A DNA stretch of 64,000 nt from Numida meleagris. Lineage: Eukaryota > Chordata > Aves > Galliformes > Numididae. Every line of letters starts with the position of its first letter. Within the stretch, counting starts at the first letter, position 1. A program made the position numbers and the translations under genes. Below are positions 60,201-64,000 of this stretch, one piece after another. Below the pieces are notes generated by a model, which had not been told where the DNA came from, did not search any database, and worked only from the letters and a program-made list of their open reading frames with translations. The stretch is from assembly GCF_002078875.1 (NCBI RefSeq), contig NC_034412.1, forward strand, positions 80,927,575 to 80,991,574, written 5' to 3'.

Positions 60201-61223
60201 TACAGGCATGCACCCTTACCAATATATCATTTATGTACAATGTAACAAAACTTTATTGGGTAGAGTGCTTCATTTTCTATGACACTAATGTGCAGTTACA
60301 GGAAATTGTGCTTTGCTATATATATGTGTTCCCACCTGGCCTTGGTTACTGCTTCTAGTTCCCAAAAGTCTGGAAGTTGTTGTAATAAGTTACTGATTTT
60401 TACTTCAAATTTACTAGCTGTAACAATTAAGGCAATTAAGAATCTTAGCGCTTTTTTTCCCCTTTTGAAAAAGGGATAAGACTTTTTAAAGATCCAGGCC
60501 TTCTACTGTAGATTATTTGGAAGCACTGTCAAATAAGTTCACTGCAGTGCATTCGTTTCTGATAGTGTTCAGGGGGAGGAGTTGTTAAATGAATGTCTGT
60601 AAAGGAAATTTCATTTTCTCCTCAAAACTTTTACAATCTCTTTATTTCTAGAATACTATTATAGAGGCTTCTATCCAGTTGCCAGCTTCCCTTTTCACCC
60701 AAAAGCAAAAAAGAGAAATCAGACCAGCAGATGAGTCTGTCTACAAGCTTCAGCTTATTGCATTTCGCAATGGAAAGCTTTTTCCAGCAACAGGAAATTC
60801 AACGAACCTTGCTGACGATGGGAAACGTCGTACAGTTGTGACACCAGTCATTCTTACCAAGATAGGTATGTTTTTTGCTGTTACATTTTTATGATTTTGA
60901 GAAACTTCAATTGACTTATTTGTATTGTTTGTGCATATCTGAAAAATGAGAGATTTTTTTTTAGCATTTGACCTGCTGAGAAATTTATGTGCAAATACAT
61001 TTATTTTGTAATAGATGGTTTAAACCCAGCCAGTCACCATGTTCCTATCAACGTGACGCTGCGGCGCATTGCGCACGGAGCAGATGCTGTTGCAGCTCAG
61101 TGGGACTTCGATCTACTGAACGGACAAGGGGGATGGAAGTCTGATGGCTGTCGCATTCTTCTGTCTGATGAAAACATTACTACCATTCAGTGCTACTCCC
61201 TCAGCAACTATGCAGTTTTAATG
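15026..61223 (+). CDS. ADGRA3: Adhesion G-protein-coupled receptor A3 (GPR125), 5' 14 exons, 3' incomplete
   Basis: Fourteen exons join in frame to 745 codons with no stop: 15026-15291, 28196-28267, 39762-39833, 41103-41174, 41710-41781, 43431-43591, 44083-44296, 45300-45464, 53559-53760, 56197-56346, 58963-59124, 59384-59587, 60652-60865, 61015-61223. Domains by residue are: signal peptide 1 to about 39 (hydrophobic core 23-33), N-cap about 44-88, four LRRs 89-184, LRR C-cap 185-238, Ig about 245-350, HRM about 353-432, and GAIN about 433-745 with a GPS at the end. This order and the sequence (for example [24 protein letters not shown]) match vertebrate ADGRA3, an orphan adhesion GPCR of the plasma membrane. 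In zebrafish it has been linked to Dishevelled and planar cell polarity; in mouse it marks spermatogonial progenitors. The seven-transmembrane and cytoplasmic exons must lie beyond 64000. ADGRA2 is the closest alternative, but the residues fit ADGRA3 better. Confidence 0.95.
15793..16212 (-). mobile_element. CR1 LINE fragment with internal inverted duplication
   Basis: Read on the minus strand this is CR1 ORF2 C-terminal and 3' sequence (antisense 'tttgtgaccctcctctggac', 'gggcagcctgttccagtgcc'). It is interrupted between 15881 and about 15968 by a piece of the same CR1 in the opposite orientation, which creates the foldback described separately. The terminal ATTCTATG repeat is missing, so both ends are incomplete. 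Confidence 0.85.
15881..16027. repeat. Near-perfect 59-bp inverted repeat (foldback)
   Basis: The left arm 15881-15939 (starting TCTGTGGTGATAGGACAAGA) is the reverse complement of the right arm 15969-16027 (ending TCCTATCACCACAGA) at 58 of 59 positions. The spacer is 29 bp. In the intron-1 transcript it would form a long stem-loop. The left arm is a CR1 segment inverted relative to the element that contains it. Confidence 0.95.
19877..20231 (-). mobile_element. CR1 LINE 3' fragment, minus strand
   Basis: Begins at the low-coordinate side with the antisense terminal repeat (GATTCTATGAAATAGG) and AATTAGCTAAGTTGG. It closely parallels 31.41-31.74 kb, the 3' part of the long CR1 in intron 2, so both belong to the same or a sister subfamily. 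It is 5'-truncated after about 355 bp, in the segment that encodes the C-terminal end of ORF2. Confidence 0.92.
21211..21334 (+). mobile_element. Short CR1 3'-end fragment, plus strand
   Basis: About 125 bp matching the CR1 3' tail: 'ggatgtggtgctcgggaa' through 'ttggacttgatgatcttgaa' and 'ggtcttttccagcc', to a terminal ATTCTGTGATTCTAAG. Confidence 0.85.
26790..28050 (+). mobile_element. Degenerate ancient CR1/L3-type LINE (tentative)
   Basis: Scattered matches in CR1 order on the plus strand: 'taactgggcagcaaaatggc' (27330s) resembles the post-RT segment 'gactgggcaacaaaatggcag'. Farther on, 'caaaggaaatgaggggttct' and 'actgtgaaacactttaccta' (27.8 kb) resemble the 3' ORF2 region that encodes a tryptophan-rich C-terminus. 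No open frame survives and the ends cannot be set. Confidence 0.4.
28196..28267 (+). CDS. ADGRA3: ADGRA3 exon 2: leucine-rich repeat 1
   Basis: 72 nt, phase 2 at both ends, with acceptor TTTACAG and donor TT|GTAAGC. It encodes one 24-residue LRR ([18 protein letters not shown], then NLLERL) carrying the LxxNxI pattern and an NCS sequon. Its symmetric phase means that skipping it would remove one LRR without a frameshift. Confidence 0.95.
28594..28890 (+). mobile_element. CR1 LINE internal fragment, plus strand
   Basis: Matches CR1 ORF2 around and after the FADD motif region ('gtgggattgagtgctgcctc', 'gacaggcttgagcggtgaac', 'aacctcatgaggtttg') and stops at 'cacagcccagaaaggc'. The frame is broken. 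About 75 bp of unrelated sequence separate it from the next fragment, which repeats its last 160 bp or so. Confidence 0.88.
28966..29667 (+). mobile_element. CR1 LINE 3' fragment, plus strand, with duplicated tail
   Basis: Restarts at 'ggttcttgcacctgag', so it overlaps in CR1 coordinates with the fragment before it. It continues through the ORF2 C-terminus to the 3' end. Near 29594-29655 the tail motif CTTAAAGGTCCCTTCCAAC and its near copy CTTTAAAGGTCCCTTCCAAC appear in tandem. Its ORF2 remnant has frameshifts. Confidence 0.88.
31395..33942 (-). mobile_element. Long, 5'-truncated CR1 LINE, antisense in intron 2
   Basis: A 2.5-kb CR1 lies antisense to ADGRA3. Its 3' end is at the low coordinate, with repeated ATTCTATG on the minus strand. 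The body carries an uninterrupted ORF2 from mid-endonuclease to the stop codon, followed by a short 3' UTR. CR1 similarity fades at about 33.94 kb, where 5' truncation occurred. Few lesions suggest a relatively young insertion. Confidence 0.95.
31483..33948 (-). CDS. CR1 ORF2 remnant: partial endonuclease plus reverse transcriptase (821 codons)
   Basis: Opens right after an in-frame TAA; the first few residues (MFLTT) probably come from the truncation junction. The C-terminal half of an APE-type endonuclease remains: GDFN at 36-39 and the SDH catalytic motif at 104-106. The N-terminal part with the TETWW-type Glu motif is missing. The RT domain is complete: motif [10 protein letters not shown] (467-475), motif B SGVPQGS (524-530) and the catalytic FADD (555-558). 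The CR1 C-terminal domain follows, ending [12 protein letters not shown]. The full-length family protein is about 100-150 residues longer. Because the endonuclease and 5' promoter are lost, it cannot be an autonomous element; it is a dead but well-preserved copy. It could still be translated if read through from an antisense promoter, which is unproven. Confidence 0.9.
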   Translation of the reverse strand: MFLTTNRQPNQDEETDEAFYKQLAEVARSPALVLMGDFNFPDICWEYNSAQKKQSRRFLECMEDNFLLQLVREPTRGGALLDLLFTNREGLVGDVEVGGCLGHSDHEMVEFSILGGTRRGDSKTATLDFRRADFELFRRLVGRVPWDLVLEGRGVQEAWLLLKKEVLKAQEQAVPLSRKMSRRGRRPAWMNRELFLRLQEKKRIYLLWKKGQVTQGEYKEVARMCREKIRKAKAQLELSLAAGIKENKKLFYKYINSKRRTKENLHSLLDAAGNVATEDNEKAEVLNAFFTSVLKSQTSCPQSTLLSELEVSDGERNKPPMIQEETVRDLLLHLDCHKSMGPDEIHPRVLRELAEEIAKPLSIIYRCSWSTGKVPEDWKLANVTPIYKKGRKEDPGNYRPVSLTSVPGKVMEQIALREITRHLQDNRGIRSSQHGFVKGRSCLTDLISFYDRVTRLVDEGKAVDVVYLDFSKAFDTVSHSILLEKLAACGLDSYTLCWVRSWLEGRAQRVVVNGVKSSWRPVTSGVPQGSVLGPVLFNVFTDDLDEGIESTLSKFADDTKLAGSVDLPGGREALQRDLDRLHLWAEANGMRFNKTKCWVLHFGHNNPRQCYRLGAEWLESCMEETDLGVLVDARLSMSQQCAQVAKKANGILACIRNSVASRSREVILPLYSALVRPHLEYCVQFWAPHCKKDIEALERVQRRATKLVRGLEHRPYEERLRELGLFSLEKRRLRGDLITLYNYLKGGCSELGVGLFSLVTSDRTRGNGLKLRQGRFRLDMRKYYFSERVVRRWNGLPREVVESPSLEMFKKRLDIALGDMV
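36084..36108. repeat. (GT)n-(AT)n compound microsatellite
   Basis: CGTGTGTGTGTGTGTGTATATATATGG in intron 2; about eight GT units followed by about four AT units. Confidence 0.9.
37085..37322 (+). mobile_element. Old CR1 3' fragment, plus strand
   Basis: Diverged but collinear with the CR1 3' region: 'cagttggatataagaaaatc', 'gagaatggttaagtaatgga', 'atctccatcctttgaggttt', 'caggacttgactggat' and 'gagttggaccacacgac'. It is more decayed than the other copies, with indels and no clear terminal repeat. Confidence 0.75.
39762..39833 (+). CDS. ADGRA3: ADGRA3 exon 3: leucine-rich repeat 2
   Basis: 72 nt, phase 2/2, acceptor TCCGCAG, donor CT|GTAAGT. Encodes [18 protein letters not shown] and SSLKRL: one typical LRR with the conserved Leu, Asn and Phe positions. 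Confidence 0.96.
39834..41102 (+). other. ADGRA3: ADGRA3 intron 3 (1.27 kb)
   Basis: AT-rich intron with GTAAGT donor and TTTGTAG acceptor. No repeat or extra exon recognised. Confidence 0.85.
41103..41174 (+). CDS. ADGRA3: ADGRA3 exon 4: leucine-rich repeat 3
   Basis: 72 nt, phase 2/2, acceptor TTTGTAG, donor CT|GTAAGT. Encodes [18 protein letters not shown] and VNLIRL, an LRR with a cysteine in the variable part (GCLN). Confidence 0.96.
41175..41709 (+). other. ADGRA3: ADGRA3 intron 4 (535 bp)
   Basis: AT-rich; nothing recognisable inside. Confidence 0.85.
41710..41781 (+). CDS. ADGRA3: ADGRA3 exon 5: leucine-rich repeat 4
   Basis: 72 nt, phase 2/2, acceptor TTCTCAG, donor CT|GTAAGT. Encodes [18 protein letters not shown] and GSLKSL; contains an NLS sequon. 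It is the last of four equal-sized LRR exons. Confidence 0.96.
41782..43430 (+). other. ADGRA3: ADGRA3 intron 5 (1.65 kb)
   Basis: Mostly AT-rich, with an (AAAT)n tract near 41980-42002. A less AT-rich stretch at about 43.17-43.38 kb just before exon 6 is not coding in any convincing frame and is not a repeat I recognise. Confidence 0.8.
43431..43591 (+). CDS. ADGRA3: ADGRA3 exon 6: LRR C-terminal cap
   Basis: 161 nt, entering in phase 2 and leaving in phase 1. Encodes [20 protein letters not shown], the CDC..W pattern of an LRRCT cap, and ends QELLTC with the closing Cys. Contains an NIT sequon. Acceptor ATTTCAG, donor TGTG|GTAAGC. Confidence 0.96.
43592..44082 (+). other. ADGRA3: ADGRA3 intron 6 (491 bp)
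   Basis: AT-rich intron; no features recognised. Confidence 0.85.
44083..44296 (+). CDS. ADGRA3: ADGRA3 exon 7: first part of Ig domain
   Basis: 214 nt, phase 1 to 2. Encodes the linker [10 protein letters not shown] and the first Ig strands, with the B-strand Cys in LPFQCMA and the core Trp in VLWYQDG. It ends HNCSLIA with an NCS sequon. Acceptor ATTTTAG, donor AAG|GTAAAT. Confidence 0.96.
44529..44609 (+). repeat. 81-bp direct repeat, copy A (intron 7)
   Basis: TGATCTTGTTAACTCGCATG through CTTAAACTATCGGAAT. Copy B at 45597-45677 is identical except for one C/T difference near the end. Flanks differ on both sides. It is not CR1 or any repeat I can name. Confidence 0.97.
44611..44638. repeat. 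Perfect 9-bp hairpin beside repeat copy A
   Basis: GCTCTAGCT (44611-44619) and AGCTAGAGC (44630-44638) are exact reverse complements around a 10-base loop. They begin one base after the end of repeat copy A, and copy B has no such hairpin. Confidence 0.9.
45300..45464 (+). CDS. ADGRA3: ADGRA3 exon 8: second part of Ig domain and HRM start
   Basis: 165 nt (55 codons), phase 2/2. Encodes [20 protein letters not shown], the Ig F-strand with the pairing Cys, then VDIVVLESS and the first HRM residues [10 protein letters not shown] up to DF. Contains an NNT sequon. Because it is phase-symmetric, its loss would keep the frame but remove the second Ig cysteine and the first HRM cysteine. Confidence 0.96.
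45597..45677 (+). repeat. 81-bp direct repeat, copy B (intron 8)
   Basis: Matches copy A (44529-44609) at 80 of 81 positions, with a start-to-start distance of 1068 bp. The pair brackets exon 8. Confidence 0.97.
48297..49234 (-). mobile_element. CR1 LINE 3' fragment, minus strand
   Basis: About 940 bp antisense. It starts with a decayed terminal repeat and the tail 'ggcttatgttggaaggggcc', and continues through the ORF2 C-terminal region (antisense of [29 protein letters not shown]). It stops near 'ttgaagagcactgg', the region just after the RT B motif. The ORF2 remnant contains several frameshifts. It differs clearly from the intron-2 copy, so it is another subfamily or older. Confidence 0.92.
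50650..50674. repeat. (TA)n/(CA)n microsatellite
   Basis: TTACATATATATATATACACACATG in intron 8. Confidence 0.85.
52598..53286 (+). mobile_element. CR1 LINE 3' fragment, plus strand
   Basis: Starts in ORF2 ('agagcacagccctgcc', 'ttgggggtactggtggatgg') and runs to a terminal GATTCTATGAG. A gap in the region after 'gagccagcaatgtgccc' removes the 'cagcccagaaagcc' motif seen in the other copies. Frames are broken. It ends about 270 bp before exon 9. Confidence 0.92.
53559..53760 (+). CDS. ADGRA3: ADGRA3 exon 9: hormone-receptor (HRM) domain
   Basis: 202 nt, phase 2 to 0. Encodes [49 protein letters not shown] and RVLYMFNQ, with the spaced Cys and Trp residues of an HRM domain. The acceptor CTCCCCAG is preceded by a long T-rich tract; donor CAG|GTAATT. 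Confidence 0.96.
53761..56196 (+). other. ADGRA3: ADGRA3 intron 9 (2.4 kb)
   Basis: Contains one CR1 fragment at 54.09-54.39 kb. The rest is unannotated, moderately AT-rich sequence without recognised features. Confidence 0.85.
54086..54390 (+). mobile_element. CR1 LINE 3' fragment, plus strand
   Basis: Matches the CR1 tail: 'gacaaggtgagggtcagcct', 'aatggtctcaagttgggcca', 'ttcaggttggatattaggag', 'ggctgcccagcgaggtggtt' and 'ggaggtcttttccagcctag', with a terminal GATTCTGTGAA. Its 3' tail resembles that of the fragment at 21.2 kb more than the others. Confidence 0.9.
56197..56346 (+). CDS. ADGRA3: ADGRA3 exon 10: start of GAIN domain
   Basis: 150 nt, phase 0/0. Encodes [20 protein letters not shown] and [18 protein letters not shown], amphipathic helices of GAIN subdomain A, with NLT and NFS sequons. 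Acceptor GTGTAG, donor GAG|GTAACT. Confidence 0.95.
56347..58962 (+). other. ADGRA3: ADGRA3 intron 10 (2.6 kb)
   Basis: AT-rich, no repeat or additional exon recognised. Confidence 0.8.
58963..59124 (+). CDS. ADGRA3: ADGRA3 exon 11: GAIN domain helices
   Basis: 162 nt, phase 0/0. Encodes [20 protein letters not shown] and [16 protein letters not shown], then ANGAQVYST. Acceptor CTTGTTAG, donor ACT|GTAAGT. Confidence 0.95.
59125..59383 (+). other. ADGRA3: ADGRA3 intron 11 (259 bp)
   Basis: Short AT-rich intron with a poly-T tract; nothing else seen. Confidence 0.85.
59384..59587 (+). CDS. ADGRA3: ADGRA3 exon 12: GAIN domain
   Basis: 204 nt, phase 0/0. Encodes [36 protein letters not shown] and [17 protein letters not shown], the strand-rich start of GAIN subdomain B, with an NVS sequon. 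Acceptor GTCACAG, donor AAG|GTTGGT. Confidence 0.96.
59588..60651 (+). other. ADGRA3: ADGRA3 intron 12 (1.06 kb)
   Basis: AT-rich; no repeat recognised. Confidence 0.85.
60652..60865 (+). CDS. ADGRA3: ADGRA3 exon 13: GAIN domain
   Basis: 214 nt, phase 0 to 1. Encodes [48 protein letters not shown] and PVILTKI. Acceptor TTTCTAG, donor ATAG|GTATGT. Confidence 0.96.
60866..61014 (+). other. ADGRA3: ADGRA3 intron 13 (149 bp)
   Basis: The shortest intron in the window, with GTATGT donor and GTAATAG acceptor. Nothing else seen. Confidence 0.88.
61015..61223 (+). CDS. ADGRA3: ADGRA3 exon 14: end of GAIN domain, atypical GPS
   Basis: 209 nt, phase 1 to 0. Encodes [30 protein letters not shown] and [16 protein letters not shown]. 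The GPS keeps the [11 protein letters not shown] and AVLM anchors. Where cleaved receptors have a first Cys and C-x-C-N-H-L-T, it has no first Cys, Ile in place of the next Cys, and C-Y-S-L-S instead of C-N-H-L-T. The catalytic His and Thr of autoproteolysis are therefore absent. The donor is ATG|GTATGA; the first transmembrane exon must follow beyond the window. Confidence 0.96.
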
Positions 61224-64000
61224 GTATGACGCTTAACATTACCTGTTCTTTCTGGAACTTAAAATTATTGGAACCACAATTGTTTTCTGTTCTTGTATGA
61301 AAGTAAGTGTTCCCTTGTTCCTTTTTACAGAAAACTAGACGTAGAAATCTTCAGTTGTTGCTTCTGTAAATACAAGTTTTCATTCAATACGAGGATTAAG
61401 TGGAAAGCTGTCAAAGTGGAATTAATTGCTGAGTGTATGAGATAGAAGTAACTTTTTGCATAAAAGTACTGTAGGAAAGAAGGCATTCTCATGAGCTATA
61501 TAATCAATGTGCTTTCATGAACTTTAATAATGACAGTTCAAAATAAAGAACAAGTAGCGTTGGAGAAAAAATGGTCTGGATAAAATTTGTTAACTAAATT
61601 AATGGTTCCCAGGTTGTTGGGTTGTTTTTCTTATAGTCCATAATTTGTAGCTGTTTTGCTGCAAATAAGCTACTTGCTTAGTAGTATGTAGGTCCATTAC
61701 CAAAAGAAATCAATTGAAAAAGTGAAAAAAAAAAAAACTATCTAAAAATAAAACTTTTTAAAGTGATGCTTCGAAGAGCATTATCTCAACTTTAACCTGT
61801 GTGTATTGATGTCAGTAAAATAATTAACAAGTTCTAAAACATAATGGTAGCTGAATAAAAAGTGAGTGAGGCGCCTTCATTTCCTGCTCTTCAGTTAGGA
61901 AGTAGGATTTCTTTTTTGTTCCCAGAGCTCTTCAGTTTGCAATTTTGCTTGGGAAGCTTGCAGTTTACAGCCAGTGACTGTTAACCTGCTCATCAGTCAT
62001 CACCGTGTATAAAATGTGATACCATAAAAGTGGTAAACTAGTAAGAAACAGGGTGAAATTGTAAAAGCTTTAAGAAATAACTGTTTGCTTGCAAAGTGTA
62101 GTTCTTGTATTCTTTAGAACTGAATTAAACTTCGTATGTAGGTGTTGTATACATACAAAGAGAGATTCTGCTTAAAATTGGTCATGTTTCTGCCACCTGG
62201 AGGAAGAAGAATGAAGGACATACTTAATCTGCAGCCGTAAATGACTTTCTGAATTTACATATGGCATGATTGCATCAATATCTACATATATTGTGAGACA
62301 TATAAAAAACTGCTGACAATCAGAAGTCAAAAAAGAGGATGAGGCAGCTTTCATCCTTTTCTGCCAGTGTCTGTCATTCTGTGTGTGCTCAGAACTGGTA
62401 TTCTGTAAATATTATCTAATGCCCAAAGTGTTGGACAGTAGAGATAGGAGAGGATAGGTGAAAGAGAAGGAAGACCAACTCTCATCTGTGAAGCTGTCCC
62501 ATGCACGTAGTTTAAAACACTGCAGAACTTCTGGTTCTCTAAGTAGCTGCCAGAGGTGGTTTCATAATGCCTGTGTATTATTTAACTGAAAATTAAAAAT
62601 AACTAAAAAGGCCGTGATAGGCTGTTTTCTTAATAATTCTCATAGTGGTACATAAGCCTAGATTCAGGTCATTGGCTCTTAGAAAATTTTGGGGTTTTTG
62701 TTTTAGAGGTTGGTTTTAAATCAACAGTTATCATTAACATCAAATACATAAACAGGAGTGGCAACCAGGGGTCTGAAAGCAGTATCCATCATTCTGGCTG
62801 CATGGCTTATGGCTAATAACCTGAGTTATTTCATTATTTATTCTTCTATACCTATTTAAAATAAAAGCAGATGGAACGTAATGGTCTGTCTGTATACATT
62901 TCAGAACGTAATGTAAGTCCTTTCTGATAAGGAAGCTGTATTTGAGTGCCCAGTTTTTTAATCTGGTGATCTAGGAAAACAGAGGTATAAAAATTTGTAT
63001 TTATTTCGCAATTATTTAAACTACTGCTTAATAATGGAACAGATAACCAGGAGACTCATCTGAAATCTCATTATTATATATATAGTACTCCTCCTGCAAT
63101 GGAGGGGAAAGTAAAAACAATGCTTCTTGAGAAGAAACTCGGTACTGCTGGGCTGTAAACACACCAGTGTTAATGTCATCTCTACTGTTGTTCTATTGAC
63201 ATTTTATGAACAAATTATTATTTAGGATCAGTTTAGCTCAAAGATAACACTGTCTGCTTTCCCACTCCTTTTAGTAGGTATGATGAAAAACTGACGGTGC
63301 AGTCAGTGAGAGTTCTGTTGATCTTGTGGGTATTGGGTCAAGTTGAATTTTCTCAAACGTTTTAGAAGATTATTTTAAATTTTGTGATTTTGTAGCTTTT
63401 GTTCTCTAAACGTATACCAAATGATACATGACATCACGCTACCTGTCACCAACTTGGAAATAGCAACTGGAATTCTCCAATGGTTTTTGTTCTTGAGTAG
63501 TCATCAGTTGTTTGACTTTCACTCATACTTGTCACAGCAGTGGGCACCTAGGGATCTCCAGGTGGATATTGGGTAGACCACAGGCAGCGTTAGGTTCAGA
63601 TAACACTGGCTGCCCGAGGTATAATGTGTTATGATCTTTTCCAAAGCATTGTCTTCCAGGTGCTAAAAAAACAGAAACAAATACATAAAAATCAAACTGA
63701 CAGTCTGATTAAATTAGTTTGGAGTGAGGTTGGTGAGTTACTTAGGAATAACAAATTTATATTCTGATAAAAGAACAATTGAAGGAGTACTGAATACACT
63801 GCCAACTCTAATTTAATTGTAATCCTTGATTGAAAGAGCTCTTCTCCTGTCTGTGATATCAGATTACCCATCTTAACCTTAAAAATATATTGTTTATCAC
63901 TGTGACTTTTCTCAAAGCAAACTGAAGCTTCCTCCTAATGTTCTGTTTTTTTTGTGAAGGCTGAATTTGTTCTCCTTTTCTTCAGCACACATTTGAACTT
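61224..64000 (+). other. ADGRA3: ADGRA3 intron 14, partial (at least 2.8 kb)
   Basis: AT-rich sequence to the window edge. I looked for the first transmembrane exon, which should begin with a short DLT-like linker then a hydrophobic helix, and found no candidate. No clear repeats. Confidence 0.75.

Noticed and set aside
61224..64000. Search for the first transmembrane exon of ADGRA3
   Set aside because: No open segment with a hydrophobic helix, splice sites and the expected linker was found; it is presumably beyond the window.
1..64000. CRISPR arrays, operons, prokaryotic or phage gene clusters, tRNA and rRNA genes
   Set aside because: None seen. The sequence is vertebrate nuclear DNA, and its repeats are CR1, microsatellites and short local duplications.

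Overview
The window looks like nuclear DNA from a bird. It is AT-rich and intron-rich, and its recognisable interspersed repeats are all CR1 (chicken repeat 1) LINEs. Several of these end in the ATTCTATG-type 3' repeat typical of avian CR1. I saw no L1, Alu-like or B1-like elements. I cannot name the species from the sequence. A nearly uninterrupted CR1 reading frame points to a lineage with fairly recent CR1 activity, such as a galliform or a relative.

One protein-coding gene is present on the + strand: the 5' two-thirds of ADGRA3 (GPR125), an adhesion G-protein-coupled receptor. Fourteen coding exons run from the start codon at 15026 to 61223. Each is bounded by AG/GT splice sites, and all join in one open frame of 745 codons. 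They encode, in order, a signal peptide, an N-terminal cap, four leucine-rich repeats (one 72-nt exon each), an LRR C-terminal cap, an Ig domain, a hormone-receptor (HRM) domain, and a GAIN domain with its GPS motif. The exons for the seven-transmembrane domain and cytoplasmic tail are not in the window; the sequence ends inside intron 14.

Layout: 1-14.4 kb is AT-rich 5' flanking DNA with no gene I can support. It holds a pair of CR1 fragments at 9.6-10.4 kb and a very old one near 5.1 kb. About 14.43-15.43 kb is a CpG island with the promoter and exon 1. 15.3-39.8 kb is two large introns (12.9 and 11.5 kb) around exon 2, with many CR1 copies. These include a 5'-truncated CR1 with an 821-codon endonuclease/reverse transcriptase frame, antisense to the gene (31.4-33.9 kb). 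39.8-45.5 kb is the compact LRR-Ig exon cluster. 45.5-53.6 kb is the large intron 8 with two more CR1 copies. 53.6-61.2 kb holds the HRM and GAIN exons.

I found no previously undescribed multi-gene system. The most notable structures are (i) an 81-bp direct repeat (80/81 identical) flanking exon 8, whose length is a multiple of three; (ii) a 59-bp inverted duplication forming a near-perfect foldback inside an intron-1 CR1; (iii) the long open CR1 frame in intron 2; and (iv) a degenerate GPS motif predicting an uncleaved receptor.
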